From NCBI GenBank assembly GCA_013821985.1, contig PNJQ01000016.1, positions 1 to 53,452 of the forward strand: a stretch of DNA of 53,452 bases. Reading direction: 5' to 3'. Positions 8,801 through 17,659 of this stretch are shown piece by piece. This stretch comes from Opitutus sp. GTDB lineage: Bacteria; Verrucomicrobiota; Verrucomicrobiia; Opitutales; Opitutaceae. The first letter of the stretch is position 1, and the number at the start of each line of letters is the position of its first letter. Below the pieces are notes generated by a model, which saw only the letters and a list, made by a program, of their open reading frames with translations, did no database searches and was not told where the DNA came from. Both the position numbers and the translations under genes were made by a program.

Positions 8801-9926
8801 CGAGCGACGCGGCCCATTTTTCGAGTTCGGCCTTGTCGAGTTCCAACTGCGCCTTCTCCGCGGTGAGGCGTTGGTTCACTTCCGCGAGGCGATTGTTCAC
8901 GCCCACGGCCCGCTCGAGGTCCTGCCGGAGAGTGCGCTCGCCCGGCGAGGGCGTGGTGGTGGCGGCCGGAGCCGGCGGTCGGGCCGGAGCGTCGGTGGCG
9001 GCGAGTTGCGGCGATGGTGTGCCCGGACTGCGCTGGAGACGATCGCGCAAGGCAGCGAGCGCGGTTTGTGCACGCGGCAAACTGTCGCCGAGCGTCCCGG
9101 TCACATAGTCGCGCCCCTGCGGCGAAGCGCCGCCTTCGACTGCGATCGTCAGCCAGGCAAACGCCGTGACGGGATCGTTCGGCAAGCCGCCGCGGCCGGT
9201 CGCATACATCAGCCCGAGATTGTTCTGCGCCGGGGCGAAACCCTGATCGGCAGCGGCGGCGTAGTAGGAAGCCGCGGCCTTTTCGTCTTTCGCCACGCCG
9301 CGGCCATCTTCGAGCAGGAGGCCGTAGTTGTATTGGGCGCGGGCGAATCCCTGATCGGCCGCCACTTTATACCAGCGCGCCGCCTGCGCCTCGTCCTTGC
9401 GGAGACCACGGCCCGCTTCGTAGGCGACGCCGAGGTTGTATTGCGCTTCGGCGAGTCCGGCTTCGGCCGCCTGCTTGAACCAGATGCTCGCTTCGAACAG
9501 GTCCTGGTTCACACCTCGGCCCGCGGCATACATGTTGCCGACGTTAAATTGCGCGGCGGTAAACCCGCGCTCCGCGGCGAGCAGATAATGCCGAAACGCG
9601 ACGCGCTCATCGACGGGCACGCCCCGCCCGAGTTCGTGCGCCAGCCCGAGATTGAACTGCGCTGGAGCGAAGCCTTTCGCGGCGGCTTTTTGATACCACG
9701 TCAGTGCCTCCGGAAACCGCTGCGCTTGCGTCAACACATTGCCCAGCGCGTTCTGCGCTTCGACGTCTCCCGCCTCGGCGCGCTGCTGGATTTCAGCCGC
9801 GTTCGGTCCGGTTTGCGCCGGGGCCGTCCCGCCCAAGGCCAGTGCACAGAGGAAAACCATCACGCGCCACAGGCGCGATGACGTCGGACGGACCGTGTTC
9901 CAAAGCAAACCAGCAGAGGGACGCAC
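5841..9926 (-). CDS. Sel1-repeat / long coiled-coil / LysM envelope protein
   Basis: A 1361-aa protein with three parts. Residues 1-38 are a signal peptide with a long n-region (hydrophobic VMVFLCALALGG, cleavage near APAQ); MVFLC (residue 23) is an alternative start. Residues ~40-290 are about six Sel1-like TPR repeats (A-x-x-G-x-x-x-A-Q-x-N-L-G). After a Pro-rich linker, ~330-1280 is almost continuous heptad-like coiled coil rich in A, Q, L and E. The last 50 residues are a LysM domain (DGDSLSRLSLRYYG ... LRVGQRLRIP). It is probably periplasmic, peptidoglycan-bound and elongated, a scaffold or spacer. The GTG start lies 4 nt after the upstream gene's TAG, implying coupled translation. Its function is unknown. 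Confidence 0.85.
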   Translation of the reverse strand: MRPSAGLLWNTVRPTSSRLWRVMVFLCALALGGTAPAQTGPNAAEIQQRAEAGDVEAQNALGNVLTQAQRFPEALTWYQKAAAKGFAPAQFNLGLAHELGRGVPVDERVAFRHYLLAAERGFTAAQFNVGNMYAAGRGVNQDLFEASIWFKQAAEAGLAEAQYNLGVAYEAGRGLRKDEAQAARWYKVAADQGFARAQYNYGLLLEDGRGVAKDEKAAASYYAAAADQGFAPAQNNLGLMYATGRGGLPNDPVTAFAWLTIAVEGGASPQGRDYVTGTLGDSLPRAQTALAALRDRLQRSPGTPSPQLAATDAPARPPAPAATTTPSPGERTLRQDLERAVGVNNRLAEVNQRLTAEKAQLELDKAELEKWAASLEKSLNERASIPAQLETLRSELASVQQRLQQSENNSARLAADLAAARGQASSSGANDQRTLQDEVVRLRRLAGEASSLRAINDRLTSEVERLRNNSVTAGQLEALNLQLTAAQESEKASRRKLADAQDQLAVARTENEKHVADLAALQRELADARTGTQAASTQASELAQLRQTVQELTAQNEKLSVAAQRNDAPLLAARKQIDDLQAQLAVSESDRASIREDALALRDEFRKARDTLGAAEARITDLQRELAAVQQTGSTSSALEAALATTRGQLTAAEAEAGRIRVELDAAQQALKTRSDELAASRTQLAQTSTEPSGRTAELERQLAAARAASQSAQDNLATARAALEERDARLAQLTRDLASARSGQGGQVTTLERRLAEANRAIESHDASVAALTAANERLERELATAKQDAAQLTNLRAQVQQLLQENNRLASAPNDTRALDNARTQIAALENELAQARARSVPSATIDRSGEEKLRGELADAVAATEKLRTQVAELTAANAKLEQDFTNAQKTADAALAAQAQAVSAASPDAYKMEIRTLQDRLKQLESAVEDDRAAAAREIGTLAEQLTKARDTSRALADANRALLAAKQADDSPSRTEFDQLQARVRDLTAAGNELRRQNEKLVGERTALEEMRQKLEAQLADSEKAEGSHNTNVAELTETNSKLEQEREALRTQLATLNRQLAAAQQNASTAGSKLADENRALEERLKEVGARLVTAQQQIEQLQRDQTESARAVTESRTAAEKARAELAALQARLGDVEKITESQGSSVAELTELNEKLTQERDALKQQLASAQTEVARYAQAQRNADQLRTDAERSASQNIDALTAQLAQLRREVEGLRTSNQSLSDSNRSLERERQLAVAQLRQENGALAARLAQAQGTLDQIAATARLGTPASGIATTAQPLGGFGASPTPAGPSASPAAETRFHVVTDGDSLSRLSLRYYGTPSRWQEIFNANRDVLQGANALRVGQRLRIP

Positions 9927-9929
9927 CGG

Positions 9930-11444
9930 CTAAGCTAAGGACAAAACCTTAGCTGGGAGCAAGGCCGCATCCTGCATCCCATGAATGATTTTCTTGTCCG
10001 GAGGGCAAAACGTCGCCAGCGCGCCGGACAAACGGGCCTGTCCTTCGATTACGAAATAATGCGGGCAGAGCCGCAGCCGTCCCGCCCGAAGCGCAGGAGT
10101 CGAAGGCGGCCCCGCCGGCTCGGCCTGCACGTAAAGCGGGTGCTCGACGCGCTTGGGCTTCCGGTATTCCTGCAGGACGTGGAGATTGGTCGGCGCGAGC
10201 GCGAGCGCCTGCTCGACGCCGGCCTGCCACTCCTCGCGCGAGCAATCGCTGCCGAGCACGACACTGCGCGCGCCCCAGGCGGTCTCGTGGAATCCGGAAA
10301 TCTTGATGATGAGATCGCGCTCTTTCTGCGACGCGCCGATGAGGTCGCGCCAGTCGTTCAGTGCGCGACCGCCGACGCGCGGACCGTCGAGCACGGCACC
10401 GGGCGGAAGCGGCGCCGGGTCCATGATCCAGGATTGCGGGATGAGTTTGCGCAACAGGTCGAGCGAACGGCGCGACACGTGTTCCTGCCAGAAATCCTGC
10501 AGCAGGTGGTGATGGAAGAGTGCGAGCGCGAGTTTTTCCTCCTGAAAATGGCGCATCGGCGGCGCGATGACGACGTGGCCGGCGCTCCACGCCTCGAGGA
10601 TATGCGGAGCCACGCGAACGTTGGCCCAATCGAACAACTCAAAGAAGCGATAGATGATGTCGATTTTTTCGGGCGTGCCCTCGATGTCGAAAAACAGTTC
10701 GCCGCCGAGCGGGAACACCTCGTCGGGCGTGAGGCAATAAACGCGCCGGCCGAGCCGTTGCAGTTGCTCGGCGAGCCACTTCATCTCCGGCCGGTAGGTC
10801 GCGGCTTCGTCCGAGACGAGCAGGGCGACGAGCGGATTGCGCGCGTCGGGCCGCAGGGCGGCGAGCGACGCGTGGAAATTCTCGATCATCGCGTCGCCGG
10901 CGCCGAGGATCGCCGCAGCGGCGGACGAGGCGGGAGACGCGATCGCTGAGGCTGGCACCGGCGCGTCCGCCTTGGTCGGTTGCGCGTTCCCGCTGTCCCC
11001 CGCTGCGGGCGCGGAGTTGCCGTAAAGGCGATTGAGAAAGGCCGTGAGGCCGATGCCGCCAGGGACGGAGTCGAGTTCGGTGAGCGCAAAGCCGTCGTCC
11101 GTCAACAGCAGGTCGGGCCGCAATACCGTGGGAAATGCACCGCGATTTTTCGCATCGCGCGCGTGCGCGACGAGTTCCGGCGGCTTGCCGCGATCGAGAT
11201 AGTCCGCGACCCACGGCGCAAGCAGCGGCTTGTTGCGCAGGAGACTTTTTCCGCCGGCGGAACGGAGATAAAGCGTCTCCATCGCCTGGTGAAATTCGAG
11301 ACAGGCCACGCCGATCGCCTCGAGCTGCCGGGCCTGCTCCGGCGTGAGGGGCCAGGCTTGCGGCGAGAGCTGCCACGTCTTGTCCTCGAACAGCGGTTGG
11401 GCTCCGAGGGAACTCTTGATCTGTTCGTAGGCGAGGTCGGGCAT
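9930..11444 (-). CDS. ATP-grasp-like protein (glutathionylspermidine synthase-like?)
   Basis: A 504-aa cytoplasmic protein I do not recognise with certainty. The region FALTELDSVPGGIGL (about 121-135), the segment KIDIIYRFFELFDWANV and the later PMRHFQEEKLALALFH stretch resemble the layout of glutathionylspermidine-synthase-like, circularly permuted ATP-grasp enzymes, which ligate an amine to a carboxylate using ATP. An Ala/Pro-rich low-complexity insert (about residues 145-175) interrupts the N-terminal half. It is immediately upstream of, and probably co-translated with, the Sel1/LysM protein, so it may modify or act with that envelope protein. Family assignment is tentative. Confidence 0.6.
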   Translation of the reverse strand: MPDLAYEQIKSSLGAQPLFEDKTWQLSPQAWPLTPEQARQLEAIGVACLEFHQAMETLYLRSAGGKSLLRNKPLLAPWVADYLDRGKPPELVAHARDAKNRGAFPTVLRPDLLLTDDGFALTELDSVPGGIGLTAFLNRLYGNSAPAAGDSGNAQPTKADAPVPASAIASPASSAAAAILGAGDAMIENFHASLAALRPDARNPLVALLVSDEAATYRPEMKWLAEQLQRLGRRVYCLTPDEVFPLGGELFFDIEGTPEKIDIIYRFFELFDWANVRVAPHILEAWSAGHVVIAPPMRHFQEEKLALALFHHHLLQDFWQEHVSRRSLDLLRKLIPQSWIMDPAPLPPGAVLDGPRVGGRALNDWRDLIGASQKERDLIIKISGFHETAWGARSVVLGSDCSREEWQAGVEQALALAPTNLHVLQEYRKPKRVEHPLYVQAEPAGPPSTPALRAGRLRLCPHYFVIEGQARLSGALATFCPPDKKIIHGMQDAALLPAKVLSLA

Positions 11445-11462
11445 GGCGCGGGAAAGGCTGAA

Positions 11463-11547
11463 GAACTGAAGGCCGAAGGGCTGAAATTGCGAACGCGGAC
11501 TGTGATCGGATTTCTTACAGTCCTTCCGCTTTTCAGCCTTTCAGTTC
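11463..11547. repeat. Imperfect inverted repeat between prfB and the ATP-grasp-like gene
   Basis: GAACTGAAGGCCGAAGGGCT (from 11463) is roughly complementary to TTTCAGCCTTTCAGTTC (11531-11547). It fills the only gap between two - strand genes. It resembles the other spacer palindromes in type but not in sequence. Confidence 0.6.
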
Positions 11548-11551
11548 ATCC

Positions 11552-12698
11552 CTACTCGTCATCCATCTGGATGTCCTTGTTGCGGTGGCGCGGACAACCG
11601 GCCCGGAGCCAGGCATAGACGAAGCGGTCGAGGTCGCCATCGAGCACGCCCTGTGTGTCACTGGTCGAGACGCCGGTGCGGAGGTCCTTCACCATTTGGT
11701 AAGGTTGAAGCACGTAGCTGCGGATCTGACTCCCCCACCCGATCTCGCCTTTTTCCCCGTAGAATTTTTCCATCTCGCTGCGCTGTTCGTCCTGCTTCTT
11801 CTCGTAGAGGCGGGCTTTGAGGACGTTCAGGGCGCTGGCGCGATTCTTGATCTGCGAACGCTCATTTTGGCAGACGACGACGATGCCGCTCGGGATATGC
11901 GTGAGGCGCACGGCGGAGTCGGTCGTGTTGACGCCTTGGCCACCCTTGCCGGAGGAGCGATAGACATCGACGCGGATTTCCGCCTCGGGAATTTCAATTT
12001 CGATTTCATCCGTCACCTCCGCGATGACGTCGATCGCGCAAAAGGAAGTGTGGCGGCGCTTGTTCGAATCGAACGGGCTGATGCGCACGAGACGATGCAC
12101 GCCGCGCTCGGCCTTGGCGTAACCGTAGGCGTTCTCGCCCTTGATGAGGAGCGTGGCCTTGGTGATGCCGGCCTGATCGCCGGCCTGGACGTCCTGCACC
12201 TCGACTTGGAAACCACGACGCTCGGCCCAGCGCAGATACATGCGGAACAGCATGTCGCACCAGTCGTTCGACTCCGTGCCACCGGCACCGGACTGGATGC
12301 TGAAGATGGCGTTGTTGCGGTCGAACTGGCCGGTGAGGAAGGACGAGATCTCGAGCTTGTCGAGTTCTTCGACCATCGTCGTTACGTTCGCGTCGAGTTC
12401 CTTCGCGTAGGCTTCCTGTTCGGCCGGCTCGGCGGACTCGATCAGCTCGACCATGACGGCGGCGTCGTCGAGCTTCTTGTTGAACGCGATCAGACCGTTG
12501 ATGGTCTTCTTGAGGGCGTTGAGCTTCCCGATGTGCTTCTGGGCGCGATCGCTGTTGTTCCAGAAATCCGGGGCGCCCATCTGCGCCTCCATTGCCTCTA
12601 TTTCCCGCTGCTTTTGATCGACGTCAAAGAAACCTCCACAAGTAGCCGGCGCGCTTCTTGATGTTCTCGAGGTGAGAAAAGGTTTCGGGAGCAATCAT
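11552..12698 (-). CDS. prfB: Peptide chain release factor 2, expressed by programmed +1 frameshift
   Basis: RF2 releases completed peptides at UGA and UAA. The C-terminal part carries the GGQ catalytic loop ([10 protein letters not shown]) and the SPF stop-codon-reading tripeptide (ISPFDSN). Translation starts at ATG 12698, reads 24 codons ([10 protein letters not shown]...) to an in-frame TGA at 12626-12624, then must shift +1 at CTT-TGA-C and resume at GAC (12625) to finish at 11552, giving 381 aa, close to E. coli RF2 (365). Without the shift the N-terminal helix is lost. The gene starts 24 nt after the pseudokinase gene stop and may share its transcript. Confidence 0.96.
12623..12638 (-). 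promoter_or_regulatory. prfB: prfB autoregulatory frameshift site
   Basis: On the - strand the sequence reads TGGAGG TTT CTT TGA C, the classic RF2 arrangement: an SD-like GGAGG just upstream, the slippery CTT and a poorly read TGAC stop. When RF2 is scarce the ribosome pauses at TGA, slips +1 and makes RF2. This matches the well-known bacterial mechanism base for base at CTTTGAC. Confidence 0.95.
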
Positions 12699-12722
12699 GT
12701 CGCCCGCATGAACCCAAACGCG

Positions 12723-15473
12723 TCAGGGCGGCGCAAGGGAAATTTGCGCCGCGAGCCGCTCCGGCACGCCGAGATAGACTACCCGGCGATTCCCGATCCA
12801 ATACCAGGTGCGGTTCGCCAGCGGCGCGCCGACGAAAAACGTCCGCGCATCCACCAGTTCGCGCGCCCCGCTGTCGTAGAGCACCAACCCGGCCTCGGGC
12901 CCGGCCGGGACGGGCACGGCAACGGTCACCTCCAGGCCGTGCCGGGGATACACGTCGAGCAACAACTCCGCCCCCACTTTGGCGTAGGCCCGTTGCAGCG
13001 GCGACGACGCCGTCATCCGGCGCACCGCCAGCGGCTGCGGGGCGACCGCCGGGACATCCCACGCCTTCAGCGGTCCGCGGGGCCGCCGGCCGAAGCCATC
13101 GTTGAACTCCTCGAACAGCTGCTGTGCCGCGGCGAGTTCGGCCGCGTCCGCGGCCAGGGTCGGCGTCAGCGTCGCCGGACGGTCCACCAGCGTGGGCGCG
13201 GGCGGAACGCGTTGTGCGGTGACGAGCATCGCCACCACCACCGCGACCGGTGCCACGGCGCTGACGAAACTCGCGACCCAAAATTCGACCAACGACGGCG
13301 CGCGCAACGGCAGCTCCGGCCGGGAACTGAGGCGCAGGGTCCCGATCTCGCGCCGCAACCGCTGGAATTCCGCAGGCCACGGTTCCGCCGGCGGGGGCTC
13401 GATCGCGTGCAAGCTCCGGGTCGCCTCGCCGGCGCATCGCGCGGAACGCGTCGTCCATGTCCACGGTGCCGCCCCGGGCGCGAGCCGCGCGGCCAAGCGG
13501 TTGATCCACGCGTGCGAGCCGCCGCGCAGCGCCACGGCGAAAACCGCCGTCAGGCCCGCCGCCATCCATGCCTCACCCGCCACGCAATAGGCCAGCGGCA
13601 CCGCCCACACGGCCGCAAACACGGGCCACGGTCCGAGCAGCGCCGGACTCGCGACCACCACGCGCCGCAGCCGACGCCAGAAAATCGCCGCGGCCACCCG
13701 GGTGGCGCGCGCGCGCAACTCGACGAACCGTCCCTGCGCCCACTCCGCGTGCGTGATGTAGCCGAAATCCTTGGCGCGCTCACCCGTGAACGCCAGCAGC
13801 GTCAGAGACGCGCGCTCGGGGTTGTCCGCCGCGAACAACGTCGCCAGACGCGCGTTGGCGTTGGTCGCGTAACTCATCCGCAGGCGGTCCCGCCGGGCGA
13901 CGAGGTCCTTGTCGCTCTCGAGCGCAAACCGCAGCACGCGCACCTGCGCGCCGGGATCCGCGGGACCCATCCAGCCGGCCTCCTCGGCTTCGCGGACCGC
14001 CTTGAAGCCCGCGTCGGCAAGCAGCGCCAGCGTGCGGCCCGCGTTGGCATCGAGCGCCTCGACCGCACAGCGGTAAACGCCGGTCGTCAGCGCCTGCGCG
14101 AGGGCCAGCGCCTCGGCCGGCGGCGCATCGGATAACATTTCCTGCAAGCCGGACGGATCGACGCGCCAGCGCTGCACGCTCAGCGGCGGTCGGGTGGAAG
14201 ACGGTGCGAGCGTCAGCCAGGCGAGTCCTGCCACGGCGGACCGTCGTGCGTTGAGCGGAACAGTTCGCCACGCGGGCGTTTCGACCAGCGCGAGCACTTG
14301 CGTCACGCGCTCGCACTCGGCCTTGAGCTGCGGCATCGCCCGCAGGAATCCAAGCATGGTCCCGCTGGATTGGGCGCCCGGAAAGAGCTGCGCTTGTCCC
14401 TCGAGGGCGTAGTCGGGTTGGAGAAAAAATTCGGCCGCCTCCGGCACCGTGAAGGCGCGCCGACGCCAGACAAAGAGCCGCGCGTCACGCGGGAGATCGT
14501 AGCGGTCCGGCGAATGCTCCCGCTGCAACCAGCGCAGGACTTGGTCGGAACCCCACCGGCCATCGCGGGAACTGGCGAGCAATCCGCGCAGCAGGATGCG
14601 CAGGCGGGGATTCGTGCCGTCGGGCAACAGTTCGACCGCACCCGCGCGCACGGCGGACGGATCGCGATCGAGCAGCGCGTTCTCGGCGCGCGCATGCAAC
14701 TCCGGCGGCTGACCGCTGACGTCGCGCTCGAACAGGAGCCCATAAACGTGCCGCCCATGAATCATCTCCTGCACGACGCGGCCGAGCGACCACCAGTCCC
14801 ACGCACAGAGTTCCGGGCCGGGTTTGTGGCGGAAGAGGCCGGCCGCTTCCGGCGGCGAGTAATAGGGGTCCACCTCGAGTGGCATCAGCTCCGGCGACGC
14901 AGGCGAATGCAGCGTCGCAGCCCCGAGACCGCCCAGCATCACTTCGAGATTTCGCTCCGCCTCGTTGACAAATATGGCGTCGGGCCGCAGGCGCAGATGC
15001 ACCACTCCGGCCGCGTGCATGGCTTCGAGCAGCAGCGTGAGCTGGCGCACGATGGTTTCGATTTCGGCCACGCCGACCTGATGGCACGCAATCCAGTCAC
15101 GCAGCGGAGAGCCGCCCGGCACGGAGGTGACTTCGTAGCGCCAGCCTTCCTCCTCGTGGGATTCGCGGAGCGGGACGAGGTTGCCCGCAGGAAGGTTCTC
15201 CAACAATTGCCACGTTTCGCGACGCGCCTCGGCCGAGGAGCCGAGCTGGCGAGCGCACACGACCACGGGCTCCATCGAAAGCGCGTCGGTCGCATCGAAG
15301 GCGCCGGGGCCCTGCACTGGATTGGGTTCGCCGATCTGGTAATTGCGCCAGCGCCGGCCTGGGACCAACGCGCAGCCGGTCTCCGCCGCGGGCAAAACGG
15401 AGTCGGCCGACGCCGGAGCGTCGGGAGTTTCCGGCGGGGAGGTGCCGGTGGTCCCGGTGGCAGGGTCAGTCAT
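12723..15473 (-). CDS. Membrane-associated Ser/Thr pseudokinase
   Basis: A 916-aa protein with a protein-kinase-like N-terminal half. The catalytic loop position reads HLRLRPDAIFVN (159-170), so the HRD Asp is replaced; the DFG position reads GGLGA (181-185); the beta-3 VAIK Lys appears to be Arg (VVVCARQL). In contrast the structural motifs YYSPPEA (APE-like, about 204-210) and DWWSLG (226-231) are kept. The fold is thus retained while catalysis is probably lost. Two hydrophobic segments (about 604-650) and a third (about 730-752) suggest membrane anchoring, followed by a C-terminal domain of unknown type. It is probably a sensor or scaffold. It lies directly upstream of prfB on the same strand. 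Confidence 0.8.
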   Translation of the reverse strand: MTDPATGTTGTSPPETPDAPASADSVLPAAETGCALVPGRRWRNYQIGEPNPVQGPGAFDATDALSMEPVVVCARQLGSSAEARRETWQLLENLPAGNLVPLRESHEEEGWRYEVTSVPGGSPLRDWIACHQVGVAEIETIVRQLTLLLEAMHAAGVVHLRLRPDAIFVNEAERNLEVMLGGLGAATLHSPASPELMPLEVDPYYSPPEAAGLFRHKPGPELCAWDWWSLGRVVQEMIHGRHVYGLLFERDVSGQPPELHARAENALLDRDPSAVRAGAVELLPDGTNPRLRILLRGLLASSRDGRWGSDQVLRWLQREHSPDRYDLPRDARLFVWRRRAFTVPEAAEFFLQPDYALEGQAQLFPGAQSSGTMLGFLRAMPQLKAECERVTQVLALVETPAWRTVPLNARRSAVAGLAWLTLAPSSTRPPLSVQRWRVDPSGLQEMLSDAPPAEALALAQALTTGVYRCAVEALDANAGRTLALLADAGFKAVREAEEAGWMGPADPGAQVRVLRFALESDKDLVARRDRLRMSYATNANARLATLFAADNPERASLTLLAFTGERAKDFGYITHAEWAQGRFVELRARATRVAAAIFWRRLRRVVVASPALLGPWPVFAAVWAVPLAYCVAGEAWMAAGLTAVFAVALRGGSHAWINRLAARLAPGAAPWTWTTRSARCAGEATRSLHAIEPPPAEPWPAEFQRLRREIGTLRLSSRPELPLRAPSLVEFWVASFVSAVAPVAVVVAMLVTAQRVPPAPTLVDRPATLTPTLAADAAELAAAQQLFEEFNDGFGRRPRGPLKAWDVPAVAPQPLAVRRMTASSPLQRAYAKVGAELLLDVYPRHGLEVTVAVPVPAGPEAGLVLYDSGARELVDARTFFVGAPLANRTWYWIGNRRVVYLGVPERLAAQISLAPP

Positions 15474-15560
15474 GTTGGCCCGTGGGTGGCCTTGTTATCG
15501 GCACGGGACCGCGAGGACTGAAACGGAGCCGGTCGCTGCCCCGGGGGAAAACCCAATGCC

Positions 15561-15605
15561 GAGCCAGCCGGCAGGAGAACCGGGCCCAAAAAACCCGGCT
15601 ACAAA
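15561..15605. repeat. Spacer palindrome downstream of fcl region
   Basis: Read on the - strand it gives TGTAGCCGGGTTTTTTGGGC followed by CCGGTTCTCCTGCCGGCT. CCGGG/CCCGG form a short stem around a T run, so it might serve as a terminator on the - strand. Its TGTAGCCGGG end is shared with the element found inside sucB and lpd. Confidence 0.55.
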
Positions 15606-15633
15606 ACAAACCTCACTCGCACCACGCCGGACG

Positions 15634-16572
15634 TTACGCGCGCAGCGTCCCGGCGGCTTTCTCCGCGAGGAACGAGGCGTAGGTCCGCTCGATGCCTTCG
15701 CGCAAACCGATGCGCGGCTGCCAGCCAAGCGCAGTGAGGCGCGAAACGTCCATGAGCTTGCGCGGCGTGCCGTCCGGCTTTGAGGCGTCCCAAGTGATGC
15801 GGCCGGAAAAACCCACCGCATGGGCGACGAGTTCCGTCAGCTCGCGAATGGTGACATCCGTGCCAGTGCCGACGTTGATCCAGTCCGGCGGATTGGCATG
15901 GCGGAGGAGAAAGGCGCAGGCGTCGGCGAGGTCGTCCACGTGCAGAAACTCGCGGCGCGGCGAACCGCTGCCCCAAGCCACGACTTCGGCTTTGCCGGCT
16001 TCCTTCGCCTCGTGGAAACGGCGAATCAGCGCGGGCAGCACGTGCGAATTCAGCGGGTGATAATTGTCCGCGGGGCCGTAGAGATTCGTCGGCATCGCCG
16101 AGTGATAGAGCACGCCGTATTGCTGCCGGTAGTATTGCGTCAGCTTGAGGCCGGCGATCTTCGCGATGGCGTAGGCCTCATTCGTCGGCTCGAGCGCGCT
16201 CGTCAGCAGACAATCCTCGGGCATCGGCTGCGGCGCGAGTTTGGGGTAGATGCACGAACTGCCGAGGAACAACACCCGTTTCACGCCCGCCGTATAGGCG
16301 CCGTGGATGCAATTCGCGGCGATCGCGAGATTCTCGTAGAGAAACTCCGCGGGATATGTGCTGTTCGCGTGAATGCCGCCGACCTTCGCTGCGGCGATGA
16401 TCGCAACATCGGGCTTTTCCGCGGCGTAGAACGCCGCGACCGCCGACTGGCTGGTGAGGTCGAGACCGTCGCGCCGCGAGCGCGTGACAAGCGACACGCC
16501 CGGCTCCGCCTGGAAGCGCCGCACGAGCGCGGCGCCGACCATGCCCTGATGACCCGCGACGAAGAGTTTCAC
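15634..16572 (-). CDS. fcl: GDP-L-fucose synthase (GDP-4-keto-6-deoxymannose epimerase/reductase)
   Basis: An extended-SDR enzyme of 312 aa converting GDP-4-keto-6-deoxy-D-mannose to GDP-L-fucose with NADPH. It has the N-terminal Rossmann motif [19 protein letters not shown] with the catalytic Ser, and the YAIAK motif (YxxxK), all at spacings typical of Fcl/WcaG. Its ATG overlaps the TGA of gmd by 4 nt (ATGA), so the two pathway enzymes are translationally coupled. The product would feed fucose into surface polysaccharide made by the neighbouring genes. Confidence 0.96.
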   Translation of the reverse strand: MKLFVAGHQGMVGAALVRRFQAEPGVSLVTRSRRDGLDLTSQSAVAAFYAAEKPDVAIIAAAKVGGIHANSTYPAEFLYENLAIAANCIHGAYTAGVKRVLFLGSSCIYPKLAPQPMPEDCLLTSALEPTNEAYAIAKIAGLKLTQYYRQQYGVLYHSAMPTNLYGPADNYHPLNSHVLPALIRRFHEAKEAGKAEVVAWGSGSPRREFLHVDDLADACAFLLRHANPPDWINVGTGTDVTIRELTELVAHAVGFSGRITWDASKPDGTPRKLMDVSRLTALGWQPRIGLREGIERTYASFLAEKAAGTLRA

Positions 16573-17603
16573 GCGAACGGAGTGCGGGAAGCAGCGGGGA
16601 GCGCGGCGATCTGCGCCTCGCGCTTGGCGAGTTCGAGGTCGTGCTCGACCATGATCTTCACGAGATCCTTGAAGAGCACCTTCGGCTCCCAGCCGAGTTG
16701 CTTGCGCGCTTTGGCGGGGTTGCCAATGAGCAGTTCAACCTCGGCCGGGCGCTCGTAGCGGGCGTCGTGCTTGACGTATTGTTTCCAGTCGAGGCCAAGG
16801 TGACCGAAGGCGACCTCGCAAAATTCCTGCACGCTGTGCGTCTCGTTCGTCGCGACGACATAATCGTCGGGTTTGTCCTGCTGGAGCATCAGCCACATCA
16901 TCTCGACGTATTCCTTCGCGTAGCCCCAGTCGCGCTTGGCGTCCAAGTTGCCGAGATAGAGCGAGTCCTGCAGGCCCATCTTGATGCGCGTGGCGGCGCG
17001 GGTGATCTTGCGCGTGACGAAGGTCTCGCCGCGGCGCGGGCTCTCGTGGTTGAAGAGGATGCCGTTCGACGCGTGGAGATTGTAGCTCTCGCGGAAATTC
17101 ACCGTCAGCCAGTAGGCATAGACCTTCGCGCAGCCGTAGGGCGAACGCGGCCAGAACGGCGTCGTCTCGACCTGCGGGACTTCCTGCACCTTGCCGAACA
17201 TCTCGGAGGAGGAGGCCTGGTAGAAACGCGTTTTCTTCACCAGCCCGGCCTCGCGGATCGCCTCGAGGATGCGGAGCGCGCCCTGTCCGTCGATGTCGCC
17301 GGTGTATTCCGGAATGTCGAACGACACGCGCACGTGCGACTGCGCGGCGAGGTTGTAGATTTCGTCCGGCTGGAGTTCGTAAAGGAGCTTCACCATCTGC
17401 ACCGCATCGGCGAGGTCACCGTAGTGCAGCGTGAGCTTCGCGCCGTTGGCGTGGCGGTTGAAATTCAGGTGGTCGATGCGGCTCGTGTTGAAAGTCGAGG
17501 AACGGCGGATGATGCCGTGGACCTCGTAGCCTTTGGACAGGAGCAATTCGGCCAGGTAGGAGCCGTCTTGGCCGGTGATGCCGGTGATCAGGGCTTTTTT
17601 CAT
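16569..17603 (-). CDS. gmd: GDP-mannose 4,6-dehydratase
   Basis: A 344-aa NADP-dependent dehydratase that turns GDP-mannose into GDP-4-keto-6-deoxy-D-mannose, the step before Fcl. The start [20 protein letters not shown] contains the Rossmann GxxGxxG; further motifs are [18 protein letters not shown] with the catalytic YxxxK, and [17 protein letters not shown], typical of Gmd. It overlaps fcl by 4 nt and starts 56 nt after the valS stop. It belongs to the surface-polysaccharide region stretching to 26637. Confidence 0.97.
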   Translation of the reverse strand: MKKALITGITGQDGSYLAELLLSKGYEVHGIIRRSSTFNTSRIDHLNFNRHANGAKLTLHYGDLADAVQMVKLLYELQPDEIYNLAAQSHVRVSFDIPEYTGDIDGQGALRILEAIREAGLVKKTRFYQASSSEMFGKVQEVPQVETTPFWPRSPYGCAKVYAYWLTVNFRESYNLHASNGILFNHESPRRGETFVTRKITRAATRIKMGLQDSLYLGNLDAKRDWGYAKEYVEMMWLMLQQDKPDDYVVATNETHSVQEFCEVAFGHLGLDWKQYVKHDARYERPAEVELLIGNPAKARKQLGWEPKVLFKDLVKIMVEHDLELAKREAQIAALPAASRTPFA

Positions 17604-17659
17604 TCGGAAGGGGAAAGGTGGCGGACGGCGCGAACGGGTGGCAAGCGCAGAGGTGGTGG

